From assembly GCF_022539505.1 (NCBI RefSeq), contig NC_061514.1:325669090-325733089 (forward strand): a stretch of DNA of 64,000 bases, written 5' to 3'. Positions 46,317 to 56,325 of this stretch are shown one piece after another. The DNA comes from Lolium rigidum. Taxonomy: Eukaryota; Streptophyta; Magnoliopsida; Poales; Poaceae. The translations under genes were made by a program, and so were the position numbers. Numbering within the stretch: the stretch's first letter is position 1; every line of letters starts with the position of its first letter. The notes below the pieces were generated by a model. That model made no database searches. It was given only the letters and a program-made list of their open reading frames with translations, and had not been told where the DNA came from.

Positions 46317-49300
46317 ATGGAGGTGGAGGCACCTAGTGGTGGCAGCGCCAGCCATAGCAACTGGTTGAAGGTGGGAACGACGATTCCCGTCAGGAACGTC
46401 CAGGCTCTGGCGTCGTCCGCTGCCGACGAGCTGACGGCCGATAAAATTGAACGGTACATCCAGCCGGATATCGACGCGCACGCCGTTGTTACCGAGCATT
46501 CCGGCGACGTTCCGGTGGTTGACCTCGGCAAGCTCCTGAACGCCGACACCGGGGAAGCGGAGGGCGCCAAGTTCAGGTTCGCCTGCGATGAGTGGGGATT
46601 CTTTCAGGTAGTGTCGCTGAACATTGATCTGGCCAGATGCTTTAATCTTGTTTTCTTTAGCGAGGGTGCATGCTTTAATCTTGCTCAATGTCTCGTAAGA
46701 AATTAAACATAATCTATCTTCATTTGGCGAGGAAAACATGATTTATCTCCTTGTGATTGGCAGCTGGTAAATCATGGAGTGCCAGACGAGGTCATCGCTG
46801 GTGTAAAGCGTGACACTGAAAAGTTCTTTCAGCTCCCCCTCGACGTGAAGAATGTGTACGCCCAGCGCCCAGGAGATCTTCAAGGTTATGGCCAAGCGTT
46901 TGTTCAATCAGACGATCAAAAGCTTGACTGGGGTGACCTGTTGGGCCTCCTCACCCAGCCGCCTCAGGCCCGTGACATGAGTTACTGGCCTAGTCAACCT
47001 CATACATTCAGGTACTTTCGTTGGATTCTTGCTATCTCAAAAACAAAAAGTTTCGTTGGACGACACAAAAAAAAAGTAGTAGTTCCTTTCGACTTTCTTT
47101 TTGGTAGAGCAAAACTAGACGAACCAACATTTTCCATTAGCATTATGTGGACACGAGTTCCAGGAGAAAAGGCCAGGTATATGCCGACAGAGAATAAACT
47201 AACTTTCAACCAACTTAAAAATTTGTTAATAAGATCTAGGATTATGTTCATTGAGATGCAGCAATTTGTTCATCTAGCGAGACAATATGGAGAGTAGATT
47301 GATGATGAGTCAACTTTCTTAAATAATTGTACATGTGCAAACTATTTTTGTATCATGCTCTAATTATTTGTTCGTCAAGCACAACACATTTGTAAAATTT
47401 CTTCTAGTATTTAAGAAAACGTACAATCTATAAGGATATCGAGATTGGGTTGATAATTGTCAACCCCGACTGAACACTGACTAATTGGCATGAAATTTAG
47501 AATTACCAACACCGCTAAAACGCTTACACATAGGTGCTCCTATACTGTAGTCTGAATAAATGATCGTGGCACTCATTTTTAGTGTTGTATCCTATGTTCC
47601 ATGGTTAAAGAGAACTACGACGTGGCCGGGTTGCAGTGAGGCTTGGACTGTAATTTTTGTTTCTGCTAGGGTCCTCTATGTAATTTGCTTGTACTCGCAA
47701 AAAAAAGAGAGCTAATGTATTATTGTGTTTCTTTTTTCCTTAACTCAAGACATTTTTATAGAGAAGTTGAACCAGTTTATTCTTAACAGTAATTAGTGAA
47801 GTCATTACAAATAGTTGCTCGAATGAGCTCCAACGTAGCAATATCAAACAAAACTACCCTAGCAACGAGTAGAAGAGAATTAATGGACATCACAATTTCC
47901 ACTCCCTAATTCAAGGGAACTAATAGCACTAGTTTACTCTAGTAATACCATCCACATTGTTGTACTCCTAATCAGGTGTGGCACTCCCAATCAACTATGA
48001 CTATGTTTTCATATTTATGTCTATAATTGGTATAGAAAAGATGTGGAATTCACACTAACAAATTAGGCATCGTTATCACAACTTACAGATTGTTCACTGA
48101 CTCTATATTCGTGAACGCATCGGTGCTTTTTTTTTGTTAACTCCAAACTTTTGTAGATCAAACTTATATTAATCGGGAAATTTACTCGAATCCACAAATA
48201 AAAAAGAGGAAATGAATATTGATTTTTTCTCATATTAGTATTTTCACAATAATTAATTAGCTACTAATTTTTAAGGTTGATGGTATTTATGAATAATTAC
48301 ATGTAACATTCACATTTTTATTATTATTTATGTGATCCCAGAAATTCCATTGAAGAATACTCTTCTGAATTGATGAAAGTTGCTGATTCTGTTGTCGCCT
48401 CAATTGCAAAAACACTAGACTATGATCCTGAATTGATGGCAGAAAAAAATGTGGTTCAGACTTTCCGGATGAGCTACTATCCCCAATGCTCCTCAACGCC
48501 TGAAAAAGTTTTAGGGTTCTCACCGCATTCTGATGGGTCTTTTCTAACTATCCTGCTAGAAGTTAACTCAGTACAAGGCTTACAAATTAAATGGCATGGT
48601 GCGTGGATCCCAGTAAAACCACGTCGTGATGCACTATTGGTGAATGTGGGTGACCTTCTTGAGGTATGGATTTTTTAAGGTTATCATACTTACTTCTCAA
48701 ACTAAGGTCATATGAAATAAGAAACCACATATTTACAATCTCCATCTCCACAGTTGTACTCTATCACACCCACCTCTATGATTTGTATAGCCGAGTATTA
48801 CGTAAAGGTCGTATGGCTGAATTAAACTTCCAGATTGAGGTGGTGCACTCTGGACCCAAGCCATATCAGAATGCTATATAATGAAGGTTCTTCTGAACAA
48901 TGACATAAATTATGTACTCCTCAAACTCTTTCCATATGAAGATCGATTTTGATGTTTCCCTAATTTGAAAAGCTGAATGGGACTTATAAAAAATACAATG
49001 CCGTATAACATGTGTACTAATAAAACTTGTTTCATGTCTAAATATGATGTTTGTCTAATGTCTTTTAATTCATGTTTTTAGATTATGACGAATGGAAAGT
49101 ACAAGAGCATTGAGCACAGGGTTACTGTGAATGCCTGTAAGGGACGGGTATCCATATCATCATTTCACGTCCCAAAGTTAGATGCAATAATTATACCAAT
49201 TGTGAGAATTATGGAAGAGAAGGTGTTATACAAGAAAACAAAAGTAGAAGAGTATGCAAGACTTTATATGTCAAACAAACTAGATGGCAAGAGGGCCCTC

Positions 49301-49327
49301 GATCATGCAAAAATATCCGGAATATAA
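46317..49327 (+). CDS. 2-oxoglutarate/Fe(II)-dependent dioxygenase, SRG1-like (array gene 6)
   Basis: Exons 46317-46607, 46764-47011, 48342-48663 and 49082-49327 give 368 aa. Iron ligands H242, D244 and H299 and the 2OG contacts R309-x-S311 are present. It is a recent duplicate of gene 4, with introns nearly identical. It differs in a GGSASH leader, in VTEHSG for LAERSG, and just before the R-x-S motif, where gene 4 has NAYKERLSIS and this gene NACKGRVSIS. The loss of the conserved Glu beside the 2OG-binding Arg is unusual within the array and could alter activity. It is the type II partner of gene 5. No stop or frameshift. Substrate unknown. Confidence 0.92.
47618..47703 (+). mobile_element. 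Short retroinsertion with A tail in intron 2 of gene 6
   Basis: The 86 bases end in TTGTACTCGC plus an A run and are flanked by AAAGAGAACTA / AAAGAGAGCTA. Gene 4 has one copy of the target and no insertion. It resembles a heavily 5'-truncated LINE 3' end. Confidence 0.75.
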
Positions 49328-49771
49328 ATATTGTCTGCTCTACTTTGGTGTTCCATCAAAACATTCGTAAAATAGTTTCTTTTGTTTGATTCTAACAGGT
49401 ACGATTTGCTTTCTATTCGTCATGCTGAGTGGCAAATAATTATTTCTAAGTCGCCTCTAAGGACAATATATACAACCACCAAAATTATAAGCAAATCTTG
49501 ATTGGATTGCTATTAAGGTCGACTGAGAATTTTTCTTCCAAATCGGCTCATCTATGGACGCTTCCTAGATGGGGACCAGTACAGTGATATGGTTGTTACT
49601 TCATGGAATCTCAACTTCTAATTTGAAATGACCACACCTTGGGAATTAGTAAAACAGTTTTTTTCCTTTCAGCTATACCCTGCTGTTTTCTGCAAGCAAC
49701 AAAATTGATGGCTTGATCAAGTATAGCAGAAGACCTGCTTATAATTCATAGAAAGAAAGCGGTTGAACTAA

Positions 49772-50886
49772 GAGCATCTTCAGTCGCGTCCCCCAAAAGT
49801 ATTTGGGCGCGTCGGATAAAAAAACATTCCTAGCCGCGCGTCCCAAAGGCCTTTTTTGTCCGGCGCAGCCCAATACAGTGTTCGGCGTCCCGAGCCTGTC
49901 CCCGCTACACAGGGAATGCTCCGGGCACGCCGGACACAACGAAATGAGAGGCGAGGAGGCGCGGGCCCGATGCGTCAACGGCTCGGATGCTCAACCGCCG
50001 CCTACGTAGCGATGGTGCAGCTGCCGGGAAGCAGAACCGTCGTATTGGCAACCGCGTCGACCGACGCGTCAACCGCCGGAATGGAGCGCGGACTCCTCGG
50101 AAGAGCAACTGCTGCTCTCTTCGACTTCTGCGCCGCCGTTCATCTGCGCTCAATAAGACACTTACGTAGGCGCTTTCGGATCTTCAACCGGCCGCCATTC
50201 ATCCAAGCTTCCATCCGACACCTCCAGCGACGATGAGCTACATCTCCCAGCTTCCATCCGACACCTCCAGCGAGGGCAAGTCTGCTGGATGGCGCCATTG
50301 GTGGGACAGAACCCGGACGCCCAGCTGCGGCGACGATTCCCCGCCGGCAGTTGACAGCGAGGAGGAATGGCTGGGTGTCGAGGAGAACGCGGAAGAGGAA
50401 GGGTCACAGGAGGCGGCGGCGGCCCGTGCGAAGGCGGAGGCGGACGCGAAAGCGAAGGCGAAGGCCAAGGCCAAGGTCAAGGCCAAGGCGTAGTCGGCGA
50501 CGACGAGGAGGACACTAGTTCCTCTGACGCATCGGCTGCCACCGCCTCTTCGGAAGAGTTGACGAGCAGGAAGAGCCACCGTGATGACGACGACGAGGCG
50601 GGGCCATCATCGAAGAAAAAGAAGAAGTAGTTTAAAATAATTTATATGTAATTTAATTATGTTCTTTCGAAGTTTTATATGTAATTTGTGTATGTTGAAC
50701 CGATCTAAATATTAGTAAAGAATTTTCTTCTATCTATTTAAATTATTTTTAATGTTTGGGGGCGGCGTTTGGGGACGCGATTGGGGAGCGACGTCCCCCA
50801 AATGCGGCACGAACAAAACACGTCCCCCCAAACGCTCGATCCGGCGCGGTTTAGGGGACTTTTGGGGGACGCGACTGAAGATGCTC
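49772..50886. mobile_element. Non-autonomous PIF/Harbinger-like element in block B
   Basis: It begins GAGCATCTTCAGTCGCGTCC and ends GGACGCGACTGAAGATGCTC, a perfect inverted repeat, with TAA on each side (49769-49771, 50887-50889). Block A has the uninterrupted site GAACTAAGCGTGCCC. Internal frames such as 50233-50493 (ending in a run of Lys-Ala pairs) and 49856-50236 are low-complexity and carry no transposase motif. Confidence 0.92.
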
Positions 50887-51031
50887 TAAGCGTGCCCAAT
50901 TAGCGTCATAGCGCGTGTGTCTTCTAACAGTATCTTGCAAGCGCTCGCTGTCGAGCCAAACGTGCGGTTCGCCCGTTGGTGTCTAGGTGCCGAGTGTATA
51001 ATCTCATCCTGTATCCCGGCTCCTTGGATAA

Positions 51032-51330
51032 AGCTGGCCATAGTGGTAGTATCATAGGTAGTATTATACATTTTAGGCTTACAAAAATGATGATGTGACA
51101 TCTAATTAAGGAGGGGAGATATAATTAGAGTAACATAGGTGGATACTATATCATAGCGCACGTACGAGAAAAATAAATACTAAATAAATCTTGTACGTAG
51201 ATTTACATTGAGATTCTACAAAACAATAAATTTAGATGTTTATGATACTACTCTATAATACCACTTACTATAGAGATAATATTATAGACAAGTATCATAT
51301 GCATGATGATAGTATGCACTATGGCCAGCC
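51032..51330. mobile_element. Tourist-like MITE in block B
   Basis: It begins AGCTGGCCATAGTGGTAGTA and ends TGCACTATGGCCAGCC, an inverted repeat with one terminal mismatch, flanked by TAA (51029-51031 and 51331-51333). It is AT-rich inside and absent from block A. Confidence 0.82.
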
Positions 51331-52818
51331 TAAGGAAACCTAAAATGCTGGTTATGTCCACCCTGGCAGTACAATGTTTCAGAGTCCCAAGACGCATCAA
51401 GAGTTCTGGAGTCCAGTCAGTCAGTGGGGCATCATCGACAAGCATATCAGATAAGCACGAAAGGAACGAAATGAGGTGCAGATCGCGATGCCGAGCTGCC
51501 TAGCTGTCTGGCAAATTGGCCTATTCCATGGTCCAACCTCAATCTGGCCTCTAATGAATCGGGTCCCGTTGCTAGCCTGTACAATCACAATGGTACAGCC
51601 AGCCCTTGCTGGACTAATAGTAAAAGTTCAGCCACTATCGAGAAAGAGGAACAGACAAACAATTGCCTGGGAGTGCTTTACGTGATACAGGGGTTCGGAT
51701 AATGCTGTATGCAGAGCAGGTTTTACTAACTTGCATCCTAGTAGAAGATGCTCTGCCAAGTGAGAGGCTTCCACTAATCTGATGAAACTTGGGAGCTTCA
51801 ATAGTAACGCATAACGAAGTCCACTCTAACTAAGATTGAAACAGGCCCTGCTTATAATCTATACGAGTACTCAATCTATACTAGTAAGAATTGGAAGCCT
51901 GCTATTTTCATCTAGTTCTCTAAAGGTCAGAAGAACCAAATGAGTACAACATACTTTTTTTCAATGAAGGGAGACACTGATATCAAGATAATATGAAGAT
52001 CATTTAGGGACAGAGATTTGGTGGTTCTCCTGGTTTTGGTAATATTTAAAATTTATACTTATGTGTTTTAAAAGATCATAAACTTTATACTGTGAATACA
52101 TACACATATTGTGAATACACGTGCAAAGCTTCGGTAAACATTATGTTCTACTTTAGCTACAGAAAAATAACAAATTTGTGGTTGTGTATAGGGATTGAAA
52201 TTTTCGATTTTTCCGAAATTTATCTTTTTAGTGTAGCTCAAAATATAATATATTTTCATCCGAAATTTACACCATACCTCACAATGTTTATATGTATGTG
52301 CATATTTATTTTCAGATTTTTTAGAATCATAGAAATATGTTTTTTTAATTAGGAGCACTAGTGCTCATGTGCCAAAGATACTTTTTTGACTATTTAGTCT
52401 CAGCAATGACATAATGATAGAACAAGTTTAGACTTCAAAGATGCAACCAGCCAGAAAAACAAAAGAAGAAAAAAAGAAAATAATGACACGCCAAAGCAAT
52501 TGGAGGCTTCGCATCAGCAAAAACACCACAAGTGTTGACGATACCTTGACTTCAAAAAAAACTTTCTCGAAAACATGGTAACAGTACATAAACAACATCC
52601 TTATCCTGGGTTTTTCACACTCAAGAAGGTTCAATCTCCTGTTAATACATACTAGGGGAGCCGCCATTGTTAAGTTTAACCACCAAAAAACAGACCTAAA
52701 GCTTTTAGACATAAAGCTCAAAGTGCACCGTCAAGAACACTAGTCTCAGCGGTCACGGCTTCAACTCATGATTGTTCTTTTCATACGCATCTAGTTTCTG
52801 AGATCAAGGTTTTAGTTT

Positions 52819-53032
52819 TTTTTTTAGAAACACAGTACAACGTAGACGCTCATAAATACGCGCATACACTCACCCCTGTGAACGCACGTACATCCTACCC
52901 CTATGAGCACCTTTCGAAGACTGAGCCCACATACACCTCGCTGTCGACGAAAACGTCATCTCCCACAGATGTCAAACCTGGGGTATGAACTCTGGTGGCT
53001 GGGGGTACAACCACCCACCTTGGTTGGTTCTC
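52819..53032 (-). mobile_element. tRNA-derived SINE, reverse orientation, internally shorter
   Basis: Reverse complement of the SINE at 42708, starting with the A-run complement and TAGAAACACAGTAC and ending AACCAACC...GAGA on the element's own strand. It is flanked by GATCAAGGTTTTAGTTT (52802-52818, 53033-53049). It lacks the 32-base internal doubling. Confidence 0.88.
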
Positions 53033-53049
53033 GATCAAGGTTTTAGTTT

Positions 53050-53254
53050 CTCTTAGTAGAACTAGCAATTTTGTAAAAGTGGGTTGTTTGCAGGTTAGGG
53101 TTAGTCATTATCTAGCGAATTTTGCTAGAATAGAGCGTCAAACTGGTGTATGGATCTGTTCTGGTGCCGAAATCATGTTGAGGAAACTGGAGCTGGAGTG
53201 TCTTGCAGCCCTGCCTGCTTAATGAAATCCTCTTTTACCCACACAAAAAAAAGA
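53050..53254 (+). mobile_element. LINE 3'-end-like fragment
   Basis: A frame ends LELECLAALPA-stop and is followed by TAATGAAATCCTCTTTTACCC and an A run, as at the 3' end of plant LINEs. The SINE at 52819 inserted next to or into it. Absent from block A. Confidence 0.5.
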
Positions 53255-53941
53255 GAGCGAAGTCACCGTACCCACTCGTCGAGAACACTACAACAAAACG
53301 TCAAATGAATGACACATATTTCTCTCAAACCGGATGCAAGATGAAATCTCAGGAGCCTATCTGGTCTTTTGAGAACCCCATGATCCCCATCAACGCCTTT
53401 GAAACGCCGGAAAACCAGAGTTACCGGTAACCTATGCTATGCGCAAAGCTGAAAACGGGAAGCTACTGACTCCCACTATCAGTTTGGCGCAAACTGCAGA
53501 CATGATCTTATCTTTGATTTTTGATTTGCGTATGATGACGACGTCCACTGATTTTTCTTGGCGTTTTTGCAAGACAAAGAAAGGCGACCGACCGGCCTAC
53601 GAACTTGAGGCTCCCGGCCACTCGTGGTTTCCAGAACTAAAAAAGATGGTGCTTATCCGTGCATCGACTGATCGATGTGACACTGGAGATCATGGCCTGA
53701 TTCTGCTTCGCTCTCACCCGGGTGGCGTGTTTATGCTACGACGTATCAGTCCGTATCTTCAGATTGTATCGATCTATTCTGTCACGGGACCGCGGTGTAT
53801 CTGCTGTATATCCGGCAAATAGACCCACAGTATTAATACTTTTCTTTTCTCTCAAGTTAAACTTGTCGGTGTGCAATGCGAGTAGTACGAAATCTATGTG
53901 TTTCAGAAAGACCTTGAAAATTGAAAAATTGAGCATTGAGT

Positions 53942-54619
53942 AAAAGTTGACACAAGAAGCTGCCTGCTTTACCTGTCCTTCGTGATCCCTCAACCAGTCC
54001 ATCCCCACAATAATCGATATGATGAATAACAATCTCCTTATTCTTTTTTTTGTGATCATTACTCGCATGATTAAGAAGGTATGATAGGACTGCATTATCT
54101 ATCTCGCTTTCAAAATTGTTTTTGATTCGTGTCTTTGCCCACCGAAAGAGGAAGCATGTAAATAGAAAGGTTGCATGAAGATTCCGAAATGATGAGACCG
54201 GTGTTACTAAGGCATCTTCAGCGGGTCAGCCCATTTTGAACACACAATATATTTGTTTTAGTTCATTTAGGTTGGGCCGTGGACAAAAATGTGGTTGCGT
54301 TCTCCCGTCTTCTGTTTGGATCCCCCAGTGGTCATCATACATATGAGCTGTGTTACGGTGATTGGGTAGTACTACCCAGTATTACCGAGTGCTACCACCC
54401 TGATTAATTCTGACCGTCCGATTAGCCTAATTAATTTAATTTATAAATTAACATTCCGAGGGGTACTATGGTAACTTAACACAGCAGAACTGCCCCGCAC
54501 GATCAGCCTTGCCTGGAGTCACTCGCTCGCCAGATGCGCCGCCCCTGCCTCGCCGTTTCTAATCTGGCCCGCCGCTGCCGGTCGCCGGATGCGTAGCCGC
54601 TCGCCGACGCGTAGCCGAA
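53942..54619. other. Spacer between block B and the FAR1 region
   Basis: No gene. A segment with GGGTAGTACTACCCAGTATT near 54364 is a short palindrome-bearing stretch resembling a transposon terminus, but no matching inverted end was found before the window's end. Confidence 0.4.
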
Positions 54620-54811
54620 TCAGCGCTCCGCCTTCGCATCCACCGCGCCCCGGATCACCTTCCTCACTTTGGAGCTCGGCCGGCTCGCCTGCTCGCACTC
54701 GAGCTCATCCGCGTCGTGCAGGAAGTCGCTCGCTCCTCTCGGCAACTGCACTGCAACGGAACCGACGGGGACTTCCCACTTCGAACCCCCGCGGCGGCGA
54801 CAACCTTTCAC
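54620..54811 (-). other. Coding-like fragment, unidentified
   Basis: A minus-strand frame reads smoothly, for example ASDFLHDADELECEQASR followed by VRKVIRGAV, with high GC at third positions and no low complexity in that part. It is not linked to a start, splice site or neighbour in the same direction. I do not recognise it; it may be a captured exon or part of a 5' leader region read backwards. Confidence 0.3.
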
Positions 54812-56325
54812 TCCCTGTCACCTTCGCGCCGGCGATCTCCACCTGAAAGTGCAGATCTCCTGAACAGCTAGGTACACATTCAACCCAAATCAGCTTGCAT
54901 TTTTTGGGATTGTGGTACAGGAATGTCAGGTGTTTGTGAACATGGATGCCCTTTTTAGTATTCACGGCAACCAATTCGCACATACTAATCACAAGTTCAT
55001 GAATATACAGAACCATAGGAAATGTTAGTGTTTTCTGGCAGTAAACATCTGAAGATATGTACTCTAGGAAACGACAAGAAACTGTAGTCAGAGCCCATTT
55101 TCTTGTAGTCATCTGACAACTGAATTTTCATGGAGAAACTAGTGGTTTCAGCTTTCAGTTAGGCAGATACAAGTGAGAGTAGTCATGCGTGACAGGCTAA
55201 TTGTATGTTCAGGTGATGTTCTCAGGCTTGATGTACAGAACATTTATTCGATAACTTCATTGTTCTGGTGAAATCTCAAAATTGGTCGTGTCAGTGATTT
55301 TCAATGCCACACTAATTTCGCTCTTTAAACCTGTTCAGATACTAATATTTGGGATTTAGTTTAACAACGAAAATCTTGAAAAGAACGGGAAATATGTATT
55401 TCGAATTCAGGGTTTAGTATATAAAAAATCTTGAAGAAATCCTTTTTATTCAGATAGCATTAGTCCCCCTCACAGACAAGAAGCACAACACAGTTATCTA
55501 AAATATCATGTGACAAAGATAAATTTTATTCAGATTGATGTAATGTCTCTGGAAAATGTATGATGATGTTATCAACATATTACATATGTGAGAAGATATC
55601 AACAAACAAACTGACGATCATGTACAATGCAGCATGCAATGGTTAACGTCAAATCTTGTAGCTGAGGTTCTAAGCTATATACTCCGTACTTACCAACATT
55701 GGCACCCGGTCAGTTACGAATGGATATCTGGCATTCTTACACTTGGGGCCCATTTAAACTAAAAATTTGAGTAAAGACTCTCCTAACTTCTGAATGAGCA
55801 TCACTCACCATGTCAGGTTCTGTTCTCCATGCTATGTGCTCATCGGGCCTGACCAAAATAACACTTTTGTTATATGAATACTCCCATTTTTCCCTGAAAA
55901 AAGGAACTGTGTGGTCTAATTCTTAGTGCTATCTCTTAAGCAAGAATTTCATATGTATACATATACAATAGTGTATCAGGCATCCTGACAGCATTTGTGT
56001 TATAGCTTTTTTTCCAAGATGCCTGTGCTATAGCTTAGTTTCAGAAAGTACACCTATGTGGTGAATAAACAGGAGAAATGTTTAGTGAAGAAAGGGATAG
56101 TTCTTTGTAATTTTGGAATCCGAGAGATATGAATGCCACTCTCTCCTGCATGTTCTCATTATCTCCCCTTTTGCTTCTTATAGACACATTGAGAATTCAA
56201 CATTGTGTTTGCAGCAAGGAAGAGATTTAGAAAACTAAACTTCTGGTTTGATTAATGCCTTTGGTTCTAATTTTTGTGATAAAAAAAACGCCATTCTGAC
56301 ATTTGTATGTGATACGCAGGAAGAC
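54812..56325 (+). other. Probable 5' leader and first intron of the FAR1-like gene
   Basis: A GC-rich stretch to about 54880 ends in CAGCTAG|GTACAC, a donor-like site. A good acceptor, GTGATACGCAG, ends at 56319, seven bases before the FAR1 start codon. A leader intron of about 1.4 kb is therefore possible. Nothing else is seen. Confidence 0.35.

Larger units (their letters stand above)
45895..53941. repeat. Segmental duplication block B (partner of 29830-37210)
   Basis: It carries gene 6 and the same downstream non-coding DNA as block A. Insertions private to B: an 86-base retroinsertion in intron 2 (47618-47703), the Harbinger-like element 49772-50886, the Tourist-like MITE 51032-51330, an unclassified insertion of about 0.4 kb at about 52.0-52.4 kb, and a LINE/SINE pair near 52.74-53.26 kb. 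Each is absent from A with a plausible single-copy target. Confidence 0.88.

Noticed and set aside
50233..50630. Two Lys/Ala- and Glu/Ser-rich frames
   Set aside because: They are inside the B-only transposable element and repetitive; there is no evidence of a conserved protein, though a captured fragment cannot be excluded.
52000..52410. Block-B-only insertion of about 0.4 kb
   Set aside because: Its ends show neither a convincing inverted repeat nor a target duplication, so it was not listed as a defined mobile element.
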